This document shows, one piece after another, positions 11,634-22,719 of a stretch of 64,000 bases of DNA; positions within the stretch are counted from its first letter, which is position 1, and the number at the start of each line of letters is the position of its first letter. The notes under the pieces are model-generated. The model saw only the letters and a list, made by a program, of their open reading frames with translations. It had not been told where the DNA came from and made no database searches. The stretch covers positions 154,468,452 to 154,532,451 of the forward strand of contig NC_085140.1 in the NCBI RefSeq assembly GCF_024139115.2, written 5' to 3'. Origin of the DNA: Armigeres subalbatus. Its lineage: Eukaryota > Arthropoda > Insecta > Diptera > Culicidae. The translations under genes were made by a program, and so were the position numbers.

Positions 11634-13697
11634 GGGATTCATATAAGATCCTTCGAAATTCGCACGGAATCCTTCCAGATTCGCAAAAAATCAATCCGGA
11701 CCCAAAAATAAACCTTGCGGATTCGCATAGAATCCTTCGGGATCTCCAAAAAATACTTCGGGGCCAGCAAAGAATACTTCGGAATTTCCAAAAAATCCTT
11801 CCGGATTCCGAGAGAATCTTTCAGGATTTCGAATGAATCCTCCGGGATTCTCGAAGAATCCTCCGGGATTCTCGAAGAATCCTCCGGGATTCTCGAAGAA
11901 TCCTCCGGGATTCTCGAAGAATCCTCCGGGATTCTCGAAGAATCCTCCGGGATTCTCGTCGAATCCTCCGGGATTCTCGTCGAATCCTCCGGGATTCTCG
12001 TCGAATCCTCCGGGATTCTCGTCGAATCCTCCGGGATTCTCGTCGAATCCTCCGGGATTCTCGTCGAATCCTCCGGGATTCTCGTCGAATCCTCCGGGAT
12101 TCTCGTCGAATCCTCCGGGATTCTCGTCGAATCCTCCGGGATTCTCGTCGAATCCTCCGGGATTCTCGTCGAATCCTCCGGGATTCTCGAAGAATCCTCC
12201 GGGATTCTCGAAGAATCCTCCGGGATTCTCGAAGAATCCTCCATGATTCTCGAAGAATCCTCCGGGATTCTCGAAGAATCCTCCGGGATTCTCGAAGAAT
12301 CCTCTGGGATTCTCGAAGAATCCTCCGGGATTCTCGAAGAATCCTCCGGGATTCTCGAAGAATCCTCCGGGATTCTCGAAGAATCCTCCGGGATTCTCGA
12401 AGAATCCTCCGGGATTCTCGAAGAATCCTCCGGGATTCTCGAAGAATCCTCCGGGATTCTCGAAGAATCCTCCGGGATTCTCGAAGAATCCTCCGGGATT
12501 CTCGAAGAATCCTCCGGGATTCTCGAAGAATCCTCCGGGATTCTCGAAGAATCCTCCGGGATTCTCGAAGAATCCTCCGGGATTCTCGAAGAATCCTCCG
12601 GGATTCTCGAAGAATCCTCCGGGATTCTCGAAGAATCCTCCGGGATTCTCGAAGAATCCTCCGGGATTCTCGTCGAATCCTCAGGGATTCTCGTCGAATA
12701 CTCCGGGATTCTCGTCGAATGCTCCGGGATTCTCGCCGAATTCTCCGGGATTCTCGCAGAATCCTCCGGGCTTCTCGAAGAATCCTCCGGGATTCTCGAA
12801 GAATCCTCCGGGATTCTCGAAGAATCCTCCGGGATTCTCGAAGAATCCTCCGGGATTCTCGTCGAATCCTCCGGGATTCTGGAAGAATCCTCCGGGATTC
12901 TCGAAGAATCCTCCGGGATTCTCGAAGAATCCTCCGGGATTCTCGAAGAATCCTCCGGGATTCTCGAAGAATCCTCCGGGATTCTCGAAGAATCCTCCGG
13001 GATTCTCGAAGAATCCTCCGGGATTCTCGAAGAATCCTCCGGGATTCTCGAAGAATCCTCCGGGATTCTCGAAGAATCCTCCGGGATTCTCGAAGAATCC
13101 TCCGGGATTCTCGAAGAATCCTCCGGGATTCTCGAAGAATCCTCCGGGATTCTCGAAGAATCCTCCGGGATTCTCGAAGAATCCTCCGGGATTCTCGAAG
13201 AATCCTCCGGGATTCTCGAAGAATCCTCCGGGATTCTCGAAGAATCCTCCGGGATTCTCGAAGAATCCTCCGGGATTCTCGAAGAATCCTCCGGGATTCT
13301 CGAAGAATCCTCCGGGATTCTCGAAGAATCCTCCGGGATTCTCGAAGAATCCTCCGGGATTCTCGAAGAATCCTCCGGGATTCTCGAAGAATCCTCCGGG
13401 ATTCTCGAAGAATCCTCCGGGATTCTCGAAGAATCCTCCGGGATTCTCGAAGAATCCTCCGGGATTCTCGAAGAATCCTCCGGGATTCTCGAAGAATCCT
13501 CCGGGATTCTCGAAGAATCCTCCGGGATTCTCGAAGAATCCTCCGGGATTCTCGAAGAATCCTCCGGGATTCTCGAAGAATCCTCCGGGATTCTCGAAGA
13601 ATCCTCCGGGATTCTCGAAGAATCCTCCGGGATTCTCGAAGAATCCTCCGGGATTCTCGAAGAATCCTCCGGGATTCTCGAAGAATCCTCCGGAATT
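11634..13697. repeat. 21-bp minisatellite, about 89 units plus a degenerate left shoulder
   Basis: The unit GAATCCTCCGGGATTCTCGA+A repeats almost perfectly from 11834 to about 13692. A shoulder at 11634-11833 keeps the 21-bp rhythm but is strongly diverged, while the right edge is abrupt. A block of about 11 units with TCGTCG in place of TCGAAG lies at 11950-12185, with mixed variants at 12670-12775 and a single TCGTCG unit near 12860. Because 21 is a multiple of 3, all six frames stay open (ESSGILE, NPPGFSK, DSRRILR, SRIPEDS, GGFFENP and a sixth), so the 662- and 711-codon frames are artefacts. Confidence 0.95.
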
Positions 13698-13942
13698 ACG
13701 TGAGGGAGGGGGTGGTGGGTGGCTAAAATTTTCCAAATTTGCGTTACATAACTAGCGTAAGATGTCAGCTCCATCCGGTGGATAGTTAGTTTCCTGTTTA
13801 GCGACGCTCATCAAGTGGGAACTAATTGTTGAGAGAATAATAATTGTCAGATTTAGAACACGGGTTAGGAACCTCACGATAATTCAATGCGCGACCGAGT
13901 TACCGGACAATGAGAATTTTTACGAACTTAGCGAACTGAATG

Positions 13943-14382
13943 CCAAAAGGCAAGGATGTTATCGATCATTTAGTAATCTGCCTTCGATCATTTAGTAGTT
14001 TATCAATAACTCATTCCAGAGGCTAAATTTCAAAATGTGTTGTATGGTGGACTTCTAGTGCAAAGGTTTATCTACAACTCTGCCTAACAGTTCGATGTTT
14101 GAATTTCACTAATAACGGAGCTATATCGCTAGTAGCAGTAATTTAGACTAAATGATTGCATATTTTGTTATCATTTAGTATAAGTATAGCAACTAGCACC
14201 GTAACTCCTTTAATAGTGGAATTTGAACATCGACCTGTTAAGAAGAGTTGTAGAAAAACCTTCGCACTAAAAGCCCACCATACAATACTTTTTGAAATTT
14301 GACCTCTGGAATGAGTTATTGGCAAACTACTAAATGATCGAACGAAGATTACTAAATGATCGATAACATCCTTGCCAAAAGG
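13943..14382. mobile_element. Foldback MITE with exact 8-bp target duplication
   Basis: The element proper is 13951-14374. Both ends read CAAGGATGTTATCGATCATT in inverted orientation, and the two halves (about 205 bp each) match almost along their whole length, so it can form one long hairpin. The 8-bp sequence CCAAAAGG flanks both sides (13943-13950, 14375-14382). The 8-bp duplication fits a hAT-type non-autonomous element. It is inserted in the non-LTR remnant and therefore younger than it. Confidence 0.85.
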
Positions 14383-14697
14383 TTACATCAAGTTCTACAT
14401 GGGCAACTTCAAAGCGAAGATAGGCTCCGACATGTCATAGGACGTCATCGACTCGAAGATATGAGCGAAAACAGTGACGGTGCACAAAGTTACCTGGGTT
14501 TCACATCTGCATTAATCGAAAATGGAGACGGAGCCTTTTTGATATCCGAAACAAACATAGGGCCGATAACACTAATTTCTAATCACTATCCACTAAACGC
14601 ACATCTGTACAGAATAAACCTTGTCGATAGCAACTTATGTCGGTGTGGAGCAGGTTACGATGACATTGATCGTAGTTTGGTTCTGCTCGGAAAATGA
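14375..14697 (+). pseudogene. C-terminal tail of a non-LTR retrotransposon polyprotein
   Basis: The frame encodes SALIENGDGAFLISET..., then LNAHLYRINLVDSNLCRCG and GYDDIDRSL. This matches the C-terminal region of insect non-LTR ORF2 proteins, after an RNase H-like domain, where a CxC segment is followed by E/D-rich residues. The apparent start of this frame (14356) lies inside the MITE, so the coding relic really begins at 14375 and its upstream part is at about 13800-13942. The stop comes early (at 14695). Confidence 0.65.
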
Positions 14698-15092
14698 CGC
14701 CTCCAGAGAGTAATTATTGGATACCCTTGTGGCACGAGGTAAGCAACCCTTCAGGGAAGTTCGAGGTGTTTTGGAAGATCGTGATGTTGTCTATATGCAG
14801 TTTTCTTTGTATTTCTGACATCAAAATCTAAAATTTTGTTTTATCTTTCTTCAATTTTTTTTATTTAGTATCATTCCTCGAGCACGACGACACGCCACAT
14901 CGTCCCTGACGCCAAATGCCCGGATGAGAATCTGAAATTCCCTGATCCCAAATCCTAAGCCCCGTCCATCCTTAAACATTGTAAACTAACCTGTGATATA
15001 GTGATATTGGTTGTATATATCACAAAGAACCATGGATCCGTAAAGTGTTATATACGCCTGAGCCTGCCAAATAAACGAACTTGAAAAAAACA

Positions 15093-15450
15093 CGTCCGAT
15101 CATCACCTTCTCTTCGGTTATATACGCCAGCATATTGCGCGAGTTCGGCAACATGAGGAGAGAGTTGGACGACGATTCAACACATGCCGACTGGAAGATG
15201 CCATGGTGGAAAGGTCTTTTGTTGAAGAACTGGAGGCTCGTGCTGCAGATATTCTGGAAGGTGACAGCGTAGAAGACCAATGAACTGACATCAAGAACGT
15301 TTTCAACGAGAATAATCTGAGAAACCAAAGGAAATAATGGATCACCAATGAGACCTGGAAGAAGATATTAGAGCAAAGAGAAGCGAACAAAAACCAGTGG
15401 AGCCACAGAGTCTGAGACCATCAGCGATACTCGGCTCAGGAGTAGGAAGT
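15093..15450 (+). pseudogene. Short non-LTR (endonuclease/RT linker) remnant
   Basis: One frame near 15330-15410 reads WITNETWKKILEQREANK, the segment between endonuclease and reverse transcriptase in RTE-type proteins. Upstream pieces are frameshifted. It starts directly after the A run of the previous element, so one of the two inserted next to the other. Confidence 0.5.
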
Positions 15451-16217
15451 GAAGCGCTCATGTCCCCATTCTGTCACGCTTTTTGTATATTTTGTATATG
15501 TACTGTAACAAAATCATAGACCCACTCCCTCCCTAAAACCTGTGACGTCATTTTTGAACGACGACCCCTGATCAAGAAAAACCCTAGTTTGGAGTGGGCT
15601 TGTAGATGATCGAAATCGCCATCACACCTATTCGAATGAAGAAGTATTCAATTCTGGAGCAGGTCTGTCGGTGATTTCGAGGCACACCTGGACTAAGTTC
15701 AAACAATGAAATTCAACTCTGAAGTCGATTGACCGATGCACTAAGGGATAACTAGACCAAAATCCTGGCCAAAATTATTTTTCGGCTTTTTCTGATAGGT
15801 TTTGCTTCTATGATGCTAAAACATAGTAACAATTAATTTTGGAACATTTCTGCCAATGCAAATTCACCTACCAGTGATAAAATACCTCTCATGTTATGTT
15901 CTAAAATTAAAGTGGATAATAAACTGATACAGAAGAGACAGCTCCATGGCAGTTCATTTGTTAACTCGGTTTTGTTTTTGATTCACTTGGGGAGCGTGAA
16001 AATTGAACAATTTCGCGTAACGTTTGAAAAAGGCATATTACAGAAAGGTTAACATTAAGCGATTTAAAACAAATCATTAGATTTTAAGTTTCTATTTTAC
16101 ACGTTTATGATATTTTTAGTAGCGAAAGCTTCCCAAAACATAATACTCACGTACAACATTAAATTGGATCGGAAACATAGAAATGAGTAAAACAAAAGTC
16201 TGCTATTTTTTTGCACT
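15451..16217. other. Intergenic, nothing recognised
   Basis: AT-rich sequence without a supported gene or identifiable repeat. Confidence 0.5.
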
Positions 16218-16992
16218 CATGAGGATGCCTCTGCAAATCAGAGATGGATCGTAGTAACCATTCGCGAAGGTAGACGTCAAAAATGTTCGTTCACACGAAT
16301 TTTCTCCAGCGCTTTTTGCTTATTTCGGCTGGTTGTGGCCCCGGAATCCTAGTGCGAGTGATTTTTACGGTGCTACGTGTTTCCGGCGGTGTATATTTTT
16401 TTCGGTGCGACAGGTAGCGGTTCGAGTGATTTTCTTAGCTTTCGGTCAGCTCTTCGGATGCGTGTGTGTGTAATTTGTTGTCCGTATGATAATTTCCAAT
16501 TTTTAATTTTAATTTGTGAATTTTTAAATTTTGAGGAATTGAAGTTTGCGGCGATCGCGAGTGAAAGTGGCAAAAAAGTGCTCCGTTTCAGCTTCAGTAA
16601 AACTTCAGTTTTCGTGAAAAACATGTAATGTGACGCTCTTTTGTAGAACTGGCAGATCAGGAAGTTTTTGGTTTGTGCGCAAGGATCAGTGACGTTTTTG
16701 GTTTGTGCGCAAGGATCAGGAAGTGTGAATGCACTTCAGATATCCTTATGATATATGGGTGTAATCACGCGGGGCTTATTGTACACGACTATAGCTTCGG
16801 AATGCTTGCGTTCTTGAAATGGGCTATAGGAGTTACAATAGAGCTATCACCTTCTACCTCCCGGATCTAAGATTCTAGCAATTATATTAAATTTAAATAG
16901 TTGCACGAATATTCTATCCATAATGCCACTGCCAAACAGTGGGAGTTAGATTGTAATAACACACACACACATGAGGATGCCTCTGCAAATCA
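16218..16992 (+). mobile_element. Retroposed insertion bounded by an exact 23-bp direct repeat
   Basis: A 23-base sequence starting CATGAGGATGCCTCTGCAAA is present identically at 16218-16240 and 16970-16992. The 729 bp between ends in (AC)n directly before the second copy, and it begins with a GC-rich, leader-like stretch (16255-16620). This is the form of a target-primed retrotransposition product. A 31-bp tandem duplication (TTTTTGGTTTGTGCGCAAGG) lies at about 16665-16725. No coding domain was recognised, so this may be an internally deleted non-LTR copy. Confidence 0.75.
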
Positions 16993-17049
16993 TCTTGTTT
17001 AAAAAAGCATGGGATCCATTATGGTGAGAAAATGTTTCTTTCCATGGGT

Positions 17050-17340
17050 TCAAGCTGTTCAGAACGGGCTTGGTAGTCATATGGCTACTGCTTCTGCCTC
17101 ATACGCAGGAGGTCGTAGGTTCAATCCCAGGTCCGTTCCATTCTCCTACTTTGTATCTTTCTCTATATTTCTCATGTTCTAGCAATTGCTAGAACTGGAA
17201 ATGGACTTCCAAACCGTTTCCATTACTATTCCTATACGTTCAACTTGAGTATTCTAACAATAATCTGCTTGAATTGGAAATGAACTATAGAGCTCGTTTC
17301 CTACATTCAATTAGAAATACCATTAGTTGCTTTCTCCTAT
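17050..17340 (+). mobile_element. tRNA-derived SINE (family distinct from Feilai)
   Basis: GGGCTTGGTAGTCATATGGC (box A) and GTAGGTTCAATCCCAGGTCC (box B) lie about 50 bases apart and can be folded as a tRNA-like head starting near 17058. The body that follows repeats GAAATGGACT/GAAATGAACT motifs. No clear target duplication was found. Confidence 0.65.
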
Positions 17341-17649
17341 CTATCACATTGGCAGCTTGTTAACCAAGACGGACCTCTGCCTCTCGAACCTAACCCAAAA
17401 ATTCCAACAAAATTCCGCATGAACTCGTGGCAAGTGCAGAGGTATATTCGGCTTGCAGTGGGCGAGTGATTGCATAATCATTTCCTCCCCCTTCCCTACA
17501 TAGACTTGCATTCTGACGTGGCAGACGCCAGTATGACCTAACAAATGAGATCACCAGTACTTGTACATCATTAGTCTTAATAGTCTTATTAGTTGTTAAT
17601 GGTTTAGTTCTTAACCCCCTATATAATACCAACTTTAATGTATTCAAGA

Positions 17650-17920
17650 TTTGTGTCTGCAGTTAGTCTTGCGTACAAAGGCGCAGGATTGCCAATTCGG
17701 AGATGCCGAGTTTGATTCTCGGTTCGGTTAAGAATGTTCTTGGGTGGGAAACATTCTTGACTCCCTGGGCATAGTGTATCCATTGTTTTTAAAGCAATCG
17801 CCAAAAGTGAATTCAACTCAATTGATATTTTGATTTTTCATGAGATTGAATAGTGGGAAGGAGGTGAGAGAAAACATTATTGTATGAGCATTAGACTACA
17901 AAACTGTAATAAAAAGTTTT
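17650..17920 (+). mobile_element. tRNA-derived SINE, second family
   Basis: The head contains GTACAAAGGCGCAGGATTGC and GAGTTTGATTCTCGG (box B-like), then GAAACATTCTTGACTCCCTG, and ends near a T-rich run at 17910-17920. A related but diverged copy is at 54915-55160, sharing AAGGCGCAAGATTGCCAAT and CTCGACTCCCTG. Confidence 0.6.
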
Positions 17921-18117
17921 TTTTAAATCGGCTCCATAACGCCCAACAGCACTTGAGCCTACCAATTGGACTAATGAGGATCTGAAAAGTAGACATTGTT
18001 TCCTTTGCATTTAATCCTTTGTATGTTACGAATGCTTAGAGAAACTAGAAAAGATATCTGCCTAAATTTCCAGACTATGTACAGTTGACAACAATGGCGG
18101 AAAGTATGAAAACAACC

Positions 18118-19160
18118 TAGGGTATCTGTTCCCATATTAATAACAGCCCGTATATTAATCTCAACCGTCGATAAACCAAATAAAAAATTAATTTGATTAC
18201 AATTTCTCACATCATATGTACACAATAATGAATAGACCACCTTCTCCAATGTTTGGAATATTATTTAAAATTCCGTTTGAGTAATGTTTTAGTTCACAAG
18301 ACTCAAATTATTAAAAACAAAATTATAAAACACATTCATTTTCATTTTCCTACCTCTGAACTGTTGATTTGATGCACTGCTCGATTGCTACTAGCAGATT
18401 CATCTGTTTTCACGCCGTTGTTTTCCACTCAATTTCAAGCTAAAACGAATGAATCCTTTCAAAATACACTTCACAACACATAGAGCACATCACAATTTCA
18501 CTATAAATATAATCATATTTGAAAAACTAACGCGATTTCCTATAGTTTGATATAGGTTTATATCGAACAACGTCTAAATTATTCTTGTCCGTATTCCAAA
18601 CTATTTACATGGCTTGCAGCATCGGCAAGGGTTGCCGACCTAGATTTTTATTTCAAAATTGCTTGAATGAACTTTTACTGTGAAATTCAACTCTTTTGTT
18701 TGTAAAACAAGGTATATCGAAGAGATAAGCTATGACAAACATAAAATTAAACTGATAAGTTGGAAAACTACAACGAAAACTGGAATTTTGTAATTATATT
18801 TCAACTCAAATTCAAAATATTGAAGAATTCGGCATCACTGCAATCATATCGTTACGTATACACACAAGTAATAGTGTGCGTATTTTATGTTGGAAACAGT
18901 ATTATTGATATAGGTACAGGCATAGGATTAACTTTTTTTGAATGTTATTGAAATAGGTGCATGGCAGTGATGATGTTTTTTAGCTAAATACTTCTATAAT
19001 GTGATAACAATTTCATTTTTGAAGTTACCAAATTGTTATCAATTAAAAATGACGTGAGCCGAGCATAATTATTCTCATGTTTCTTGATTATTGGGTGAGA
19101 AATAAATGCATTTCATTTGCGCATTGGCTTATTGTTATTGATATAGGAACAGATACCCTA
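18118..19160. mobile_element. TA-flanked DNA element with about 27-bp TIRs
   Basis: TA followed by GGGTATCTGTTCCCATAT at 18118 is mirrored by GGGTATCTGTTCCTATAT plus TA ending at 19160; similarity extends through AATAACA. A partial internal copy of the motif (ATTGATATAGGTACAGG) lies near 18905. The 1.04-kb interior has no transposase, so it is non-autonomous. Confidence 0.75.
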
Positions 19161-19244
19161 TTTTGAAATTACTCGCAAATTCGTTTGCGGACGAGTGCGG
19201 ATGATCTTTAGCCTGCATTAGAAAGATGAAAGCCTATATTTTTA

Positions 19245-19347
19245 TCTCGTAGCGAAATGCGAGGGAGTAATTCTACCTTTTTATTAATGAAATTTTTAAT
19301 CTCGTATCGAAATGCGAGGGAGTAATTCTACTTTTTTATTAATGAAC
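19245..19347 (+). repeat. 55-bp tandem duplication
   Basis: Two consecutive units start TCTCGTAGCGAAATGCGAGG (19245) and TCTCGTATCGAAATGCGAGG (19300), each ending in a TTTTTATTAATGAA tract. Confidence 0.85.
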
Positions 19348-19984
19348 TTTGTCAAAAATTGTCGAAAACCCAATGTTGTTTATAATAAATAATAAATAAA
19401 TAATAAAAATAACTTTATGTTAAGTTTCACCCATGTCAAGATTCAAGGGTGATGAATAAAAAATGTTTTGTATACCTACTAGAAACCAAACATTATTTGT
19501 GCTGTGGAATGCTAATATCATCTTCCAAACTTAGACGTACATGTTCATGATAGAATTAGAGGCGAAAGTATAGAATTGGTAGTTCCGTTAGGATACGGCA
19601 GGCATGAAGAATGTTTTTATAGAAGTCGATTTGAAAGCGAGCGGAGGGGGCAATATTTGTAATGGCACATATCGCACGACCTTCCTCATTCTGCCAAGCT
19701 CCCGTATGAAGGGGGAGGGAAGAATATCAGTGTGGAAGCTGATATATCTCCACAGGCAAAGGAAAGGTGGTTTGATTTGCCATTGCCATCGCGTGCGGAA
19801 GGATTTTCTTTCGACGTGTACTGTCTGCAAATTTCTAATATGACATCAGCATCTAGTCGAATAGGATTTTTATTGCACAGTTCTGTTTTCTCCATGCGTC
19901 CGTCTCGTCGCAACCAACTTAGCTGCCTCGGAGAGAACAAAGCAGAGAAAGGCACTGCTGCTGTACCGTCGACCAATAACAGCT
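19348..19984. other. Intergenic, upstream of an RTE-like remnant
   Basis: No gene is supported. Overlapping open frames on both strands at 19590-19990 lack domains; part of this may be decayed upstream sequence of the adjoining retroelement. Confidence 0.45.
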
Positions 19985-20665
19985 GAATTGAGTGTACTAC
20001 CTCTGGTGGGTGCATCAAGAGAAGACAATGTGAGCCATCCACCGCGAGTTTGCATCGGTGGTGACGAAATCGAGGTGGTAGAAGAATTTGTGTCCTTGGG
20101 CTCACTGGTGACTGCCGAAAATGATACCAGCAGAGAAATTCGGAGAGGCATAGTGGCTGGAAATCGTACGTACTTTGGACTCCGCAAGAAACTGACAATT
20201 TACAAAACGCTCATTCGGCTCATTAGACCGGTAAACCTCTACGGACACGAGACCAGGACGATGCTCGTGGAGGACCAACGCGCACTTGGTGTTTTCGAAA
20301 GGAAAGCGCTGCGTACCATCTATGGTGGGGTGCAGATGGCGGACAGTACGTGGAGGAGGCGAATGAACCACGAGTTGCATCAGCTGTTGGGAGAACCATC
20401 CATCGTTCACACCGCGAAAATCAGACGACTGCGGTGGGCCGGGCACGTAGCCAGAATGTCGGACAGTAACCCGGTGAAAATGGTTCTCGACAACGATCCG
20501 ACGGGCACAAGAAGGCGAGGTACGCAGCGGGCAAGGTGAATCGATCAGGTGGAAGATGACTTGCGGATCCTCCGTAGACTGCGTGGTTGGCGACGTGTAG
20601 CCATGGACCGAGCCGAATGGAGAAGACTCTTATATACCGCACAGGCCACTTCGGCCTTAGTCTGA
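19985..20665 (+). pseudogene. RTE-like non-LTR retrotransposon, C-terminal region
   Basis: The frame reads PRVCIGGDEIEVVEEFVSLG (end of the RT domain), then ENDTSREIRRGIVAGNRTY, NLYGHETRTMLVEDQRAL, RRLRWAGHVARMSD and GTRRRGTQRAR, ending in a stop at 20537-20539. After the stop the same protein continues as VEDDLRILRRLRGWRRVAMD up to about 20660. These blocks are characteristic of the C-terminus of RTE-like (Aedes JAM1-type) elements. RT catalytic motifs are absent, so it is 5'-truncated and dead. Confidence 0.8.
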
Positions 20666-21041
20666 ATAAATGAAATGAAATGAATGTAACCTTCGCGATA
20701 TACCCTTGGGCACAAGAAAATTCCCAACTGGAGGTAACGCACTTTAGTGTTAATTAATTATTTCAATAAAGCATGCGTTTTCAAATTATGTGGATTTTGA
20801 ACCGTTTTGTATTGTAGAGCCTATGTAGAGCGTTTCGGTTGGATCAGCTTTGATGCATTCTACCCACTTTCGCATATGTGTCTCATATAAATATGAAATT
20901 CAGCAAGAATGGGATTGAAGTGCGTTCAAAGGCACTAGGCAGTCATATTCTAATAAATATAGGTAGTTTTGAATGGTTGGGGTTCTGCTGGCTAAACCGA
21001 GTGCCAAGTGGAGTATATAAGTTCTAATTTGTCACAACACA
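20666..21041. other. Intergenic, nothing recognised
   Basis: No supported gene, RNA or named repeat. Confidence 0.5.
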
Positions 21042-21260
21042 TAGGGGAACTGTTCCGATCTCCATCTCACTGTACATATATCCATCCCATCGCTAAACAA
21101 AGAAATACGGCACCAAATTCGTCGATTCTTTTTGTAAACATGCGGGCTCACTGCTGAAAAAATCACAACAATAATAAACAAACCAAATTCCTCTCCATTG
21201 CTTTGTTTTTGATGGGATGGAAATAGGAGCTATGAGATGAAGTGGCGAACCGTTCCCCTA
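21042..21260 (+). mobile_element. MITE, complete copy (GGGGAACTGTTC family)
   Basis: TA-GGGGAACTGTTC at the left and GAACCGTTCCCC-TA at the right define a 219-bp element including the TA pair. The interior (CGATTCTTTTTGTAAACATG, GCTCACTGCTGAAAAAATCA) is shared with copies at 1-180, 23379-23549 and 49605-49680. Confidence 0.85.
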
Positions 21261-22491
21261 TTTAACTAACGTTGCTCAACTCAGTTATTGTAAAAATTCT
21301 TATCTCTTAAAAAGGCACTGAAACATTTCAATCAAATTCGGTTCTATTTGTTCAAGATTAGTATTTGTAGGTTGAAGACGTATAAAAATCAATTCATTTG
21401 GTTGGAATGCGACCAACTCCTAATTGGAATTATAGCTTCAATTCATAGATATATCCAATTAACGCACATGCAGACACTGCCTTAATATGCCAAACTGAGT
21501 TGAATGGTGTATGACACGGTACTTCAGGTTTCTTGGAAACATTTCATGTTTGGTGCGATTTTATAGCCTCTCGGTTTACCGAAACATGGCAGTACGGTAA
21601 ACTTAATTTTTAAGCTTTTCAAATTTACATTTCCAATTAAGACACATTTGGCACATTACTACGATATACCTAGCGGGAGAGAGTAGAAAACATAAGTTGA
21701 TCGATGACGTATGATTATTAGGAAAAAGAACACTGAGCTTGTCTAAAGCGGCTGATAAACCTGTTTATCCGTATCTCAATTGAAACACTTCTCAAAGCCA
21801 CAAGCAACCAATTAGCACGATTCGGAAATTTCACTAATGAATTATCCAAACTGTGAGTCTCATAAGATCCATTGTCAAGGGTAGCAACCAATGGGATACG
21901 GAAATGTTGTGCATCGACGATAAACGATAAAAGATGGATCGCTACATTTTAAACTAGCAACAGACCTACATATTTTTGATAAATTTGAAAACGTGTGAAG
22001 CTTGATTCGGTGTCTCTGGAAGAGATCATTACAAACTTGATATAAGCGATTCCACTGAAGTGGAATCCTCAACACCTCATTTCATTTTATGATCGCTTGA
22101 GAAATTTTTATCGATTCGCTGAGGTATTTTCTTTTCGTTTTAGCGACGTTCTTAACGATGGTAAGCCAATTTAACCTCCTTAGACTTAAAAAATGGGGTA
22201 CTCGATTGAATTTTCTCCAACTTTTCTTCTTCATTGGCTTAACATTCCATAGTAAGGACATTGCCATTTCACCGCTTAGTGTTCCTCATGCGCATTTCTA
22301 CAGTAAATATACCTACGACGTTACTGTAAGTAATCCGTCAGTAATTTTATGCTTGCTCTATGCATACCCCTAGAAGTCGCCAACTTCATAGCACAGTCTT
22401 CTTTGCATCTGCGCGTCTTACTACTAATGTAAGGAATGCCTCTTTATTTGTTGTCATGCAAAACAGAACAGTTTATACTTTACGTGTTATA
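21261..22491. other. Intergenic, no supported gene
   Basis: Only short overlapping frames on both strands (21875-22373). No repeat could be named. Confidence 0.5.
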
Positions 22492-22719
22492 TAGGGAGCG
22501 GGACCATTTGGGCAGCACCCCCTATTCCCGTCCGCAACATTAATAAGGTTCCGCAATGTCGACCGCGTTCCAACCAAATGTTTTGATTGTTTGTATATCA
22601 CTAGATATCGACAGAAACTAACCATGTACTAAAAAACAAGTAATTCGGTTGTAATGCGCTCGAGTAATGAACGTTGCTGACGGGAATAGGGGGTGCTGCC
22701 CAATTGGTTCTCTACCCTA
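22492..22719. mobile_element. MITE with about 47-bp TIRs and TA duplication
   Basis: The left end TAGGGAGCGGGACCATTTGG runs into GCAGCACCCCCTATTCCCGT. The right end is its inverted near-copy (ACGGGAATAGGGGGTGCTGC, then CTACCCTA). Length is 228 bp, non-coding. Confidence 0.85.

Larger units (their letters stand above)
13785..15092 (+). mobile_element. Non-LTR retrotransposon 3' fragment with poly(A)
   Basis: The end of a non-LTR element: a coding remnant (14383-14697), a 3' UTR with CCAAATAAACGAACTT just before a short A run, and homology of its last about 125 bases to the insertion at 45620-45795. A 424-bp foldback MITE interrupts it at 13951-14374. The upstream limit is unclear and is placed approximately. 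Confidence 0.75.

Noticed and set aside
11834..13692. CRISPR-like array
   Set aside because: Units are contiguous with no unique spacers, and the genome is eukaryotic.
11639..13774. Open frames of 711, 662, 351 and 335 codons across the minisatellite
   Set aside because: All six frames of a stop-free 21-bp unit stay open; there is no signal peptide, splice or composition evidence for a protein.
17055..17130. Real tRNA gene
   Set aside because: Box A and B are present, but the stems do not pair well and the sequence continues into a SINE body. The same applies at 8311, 17655, 36935, 42650 and 43454.
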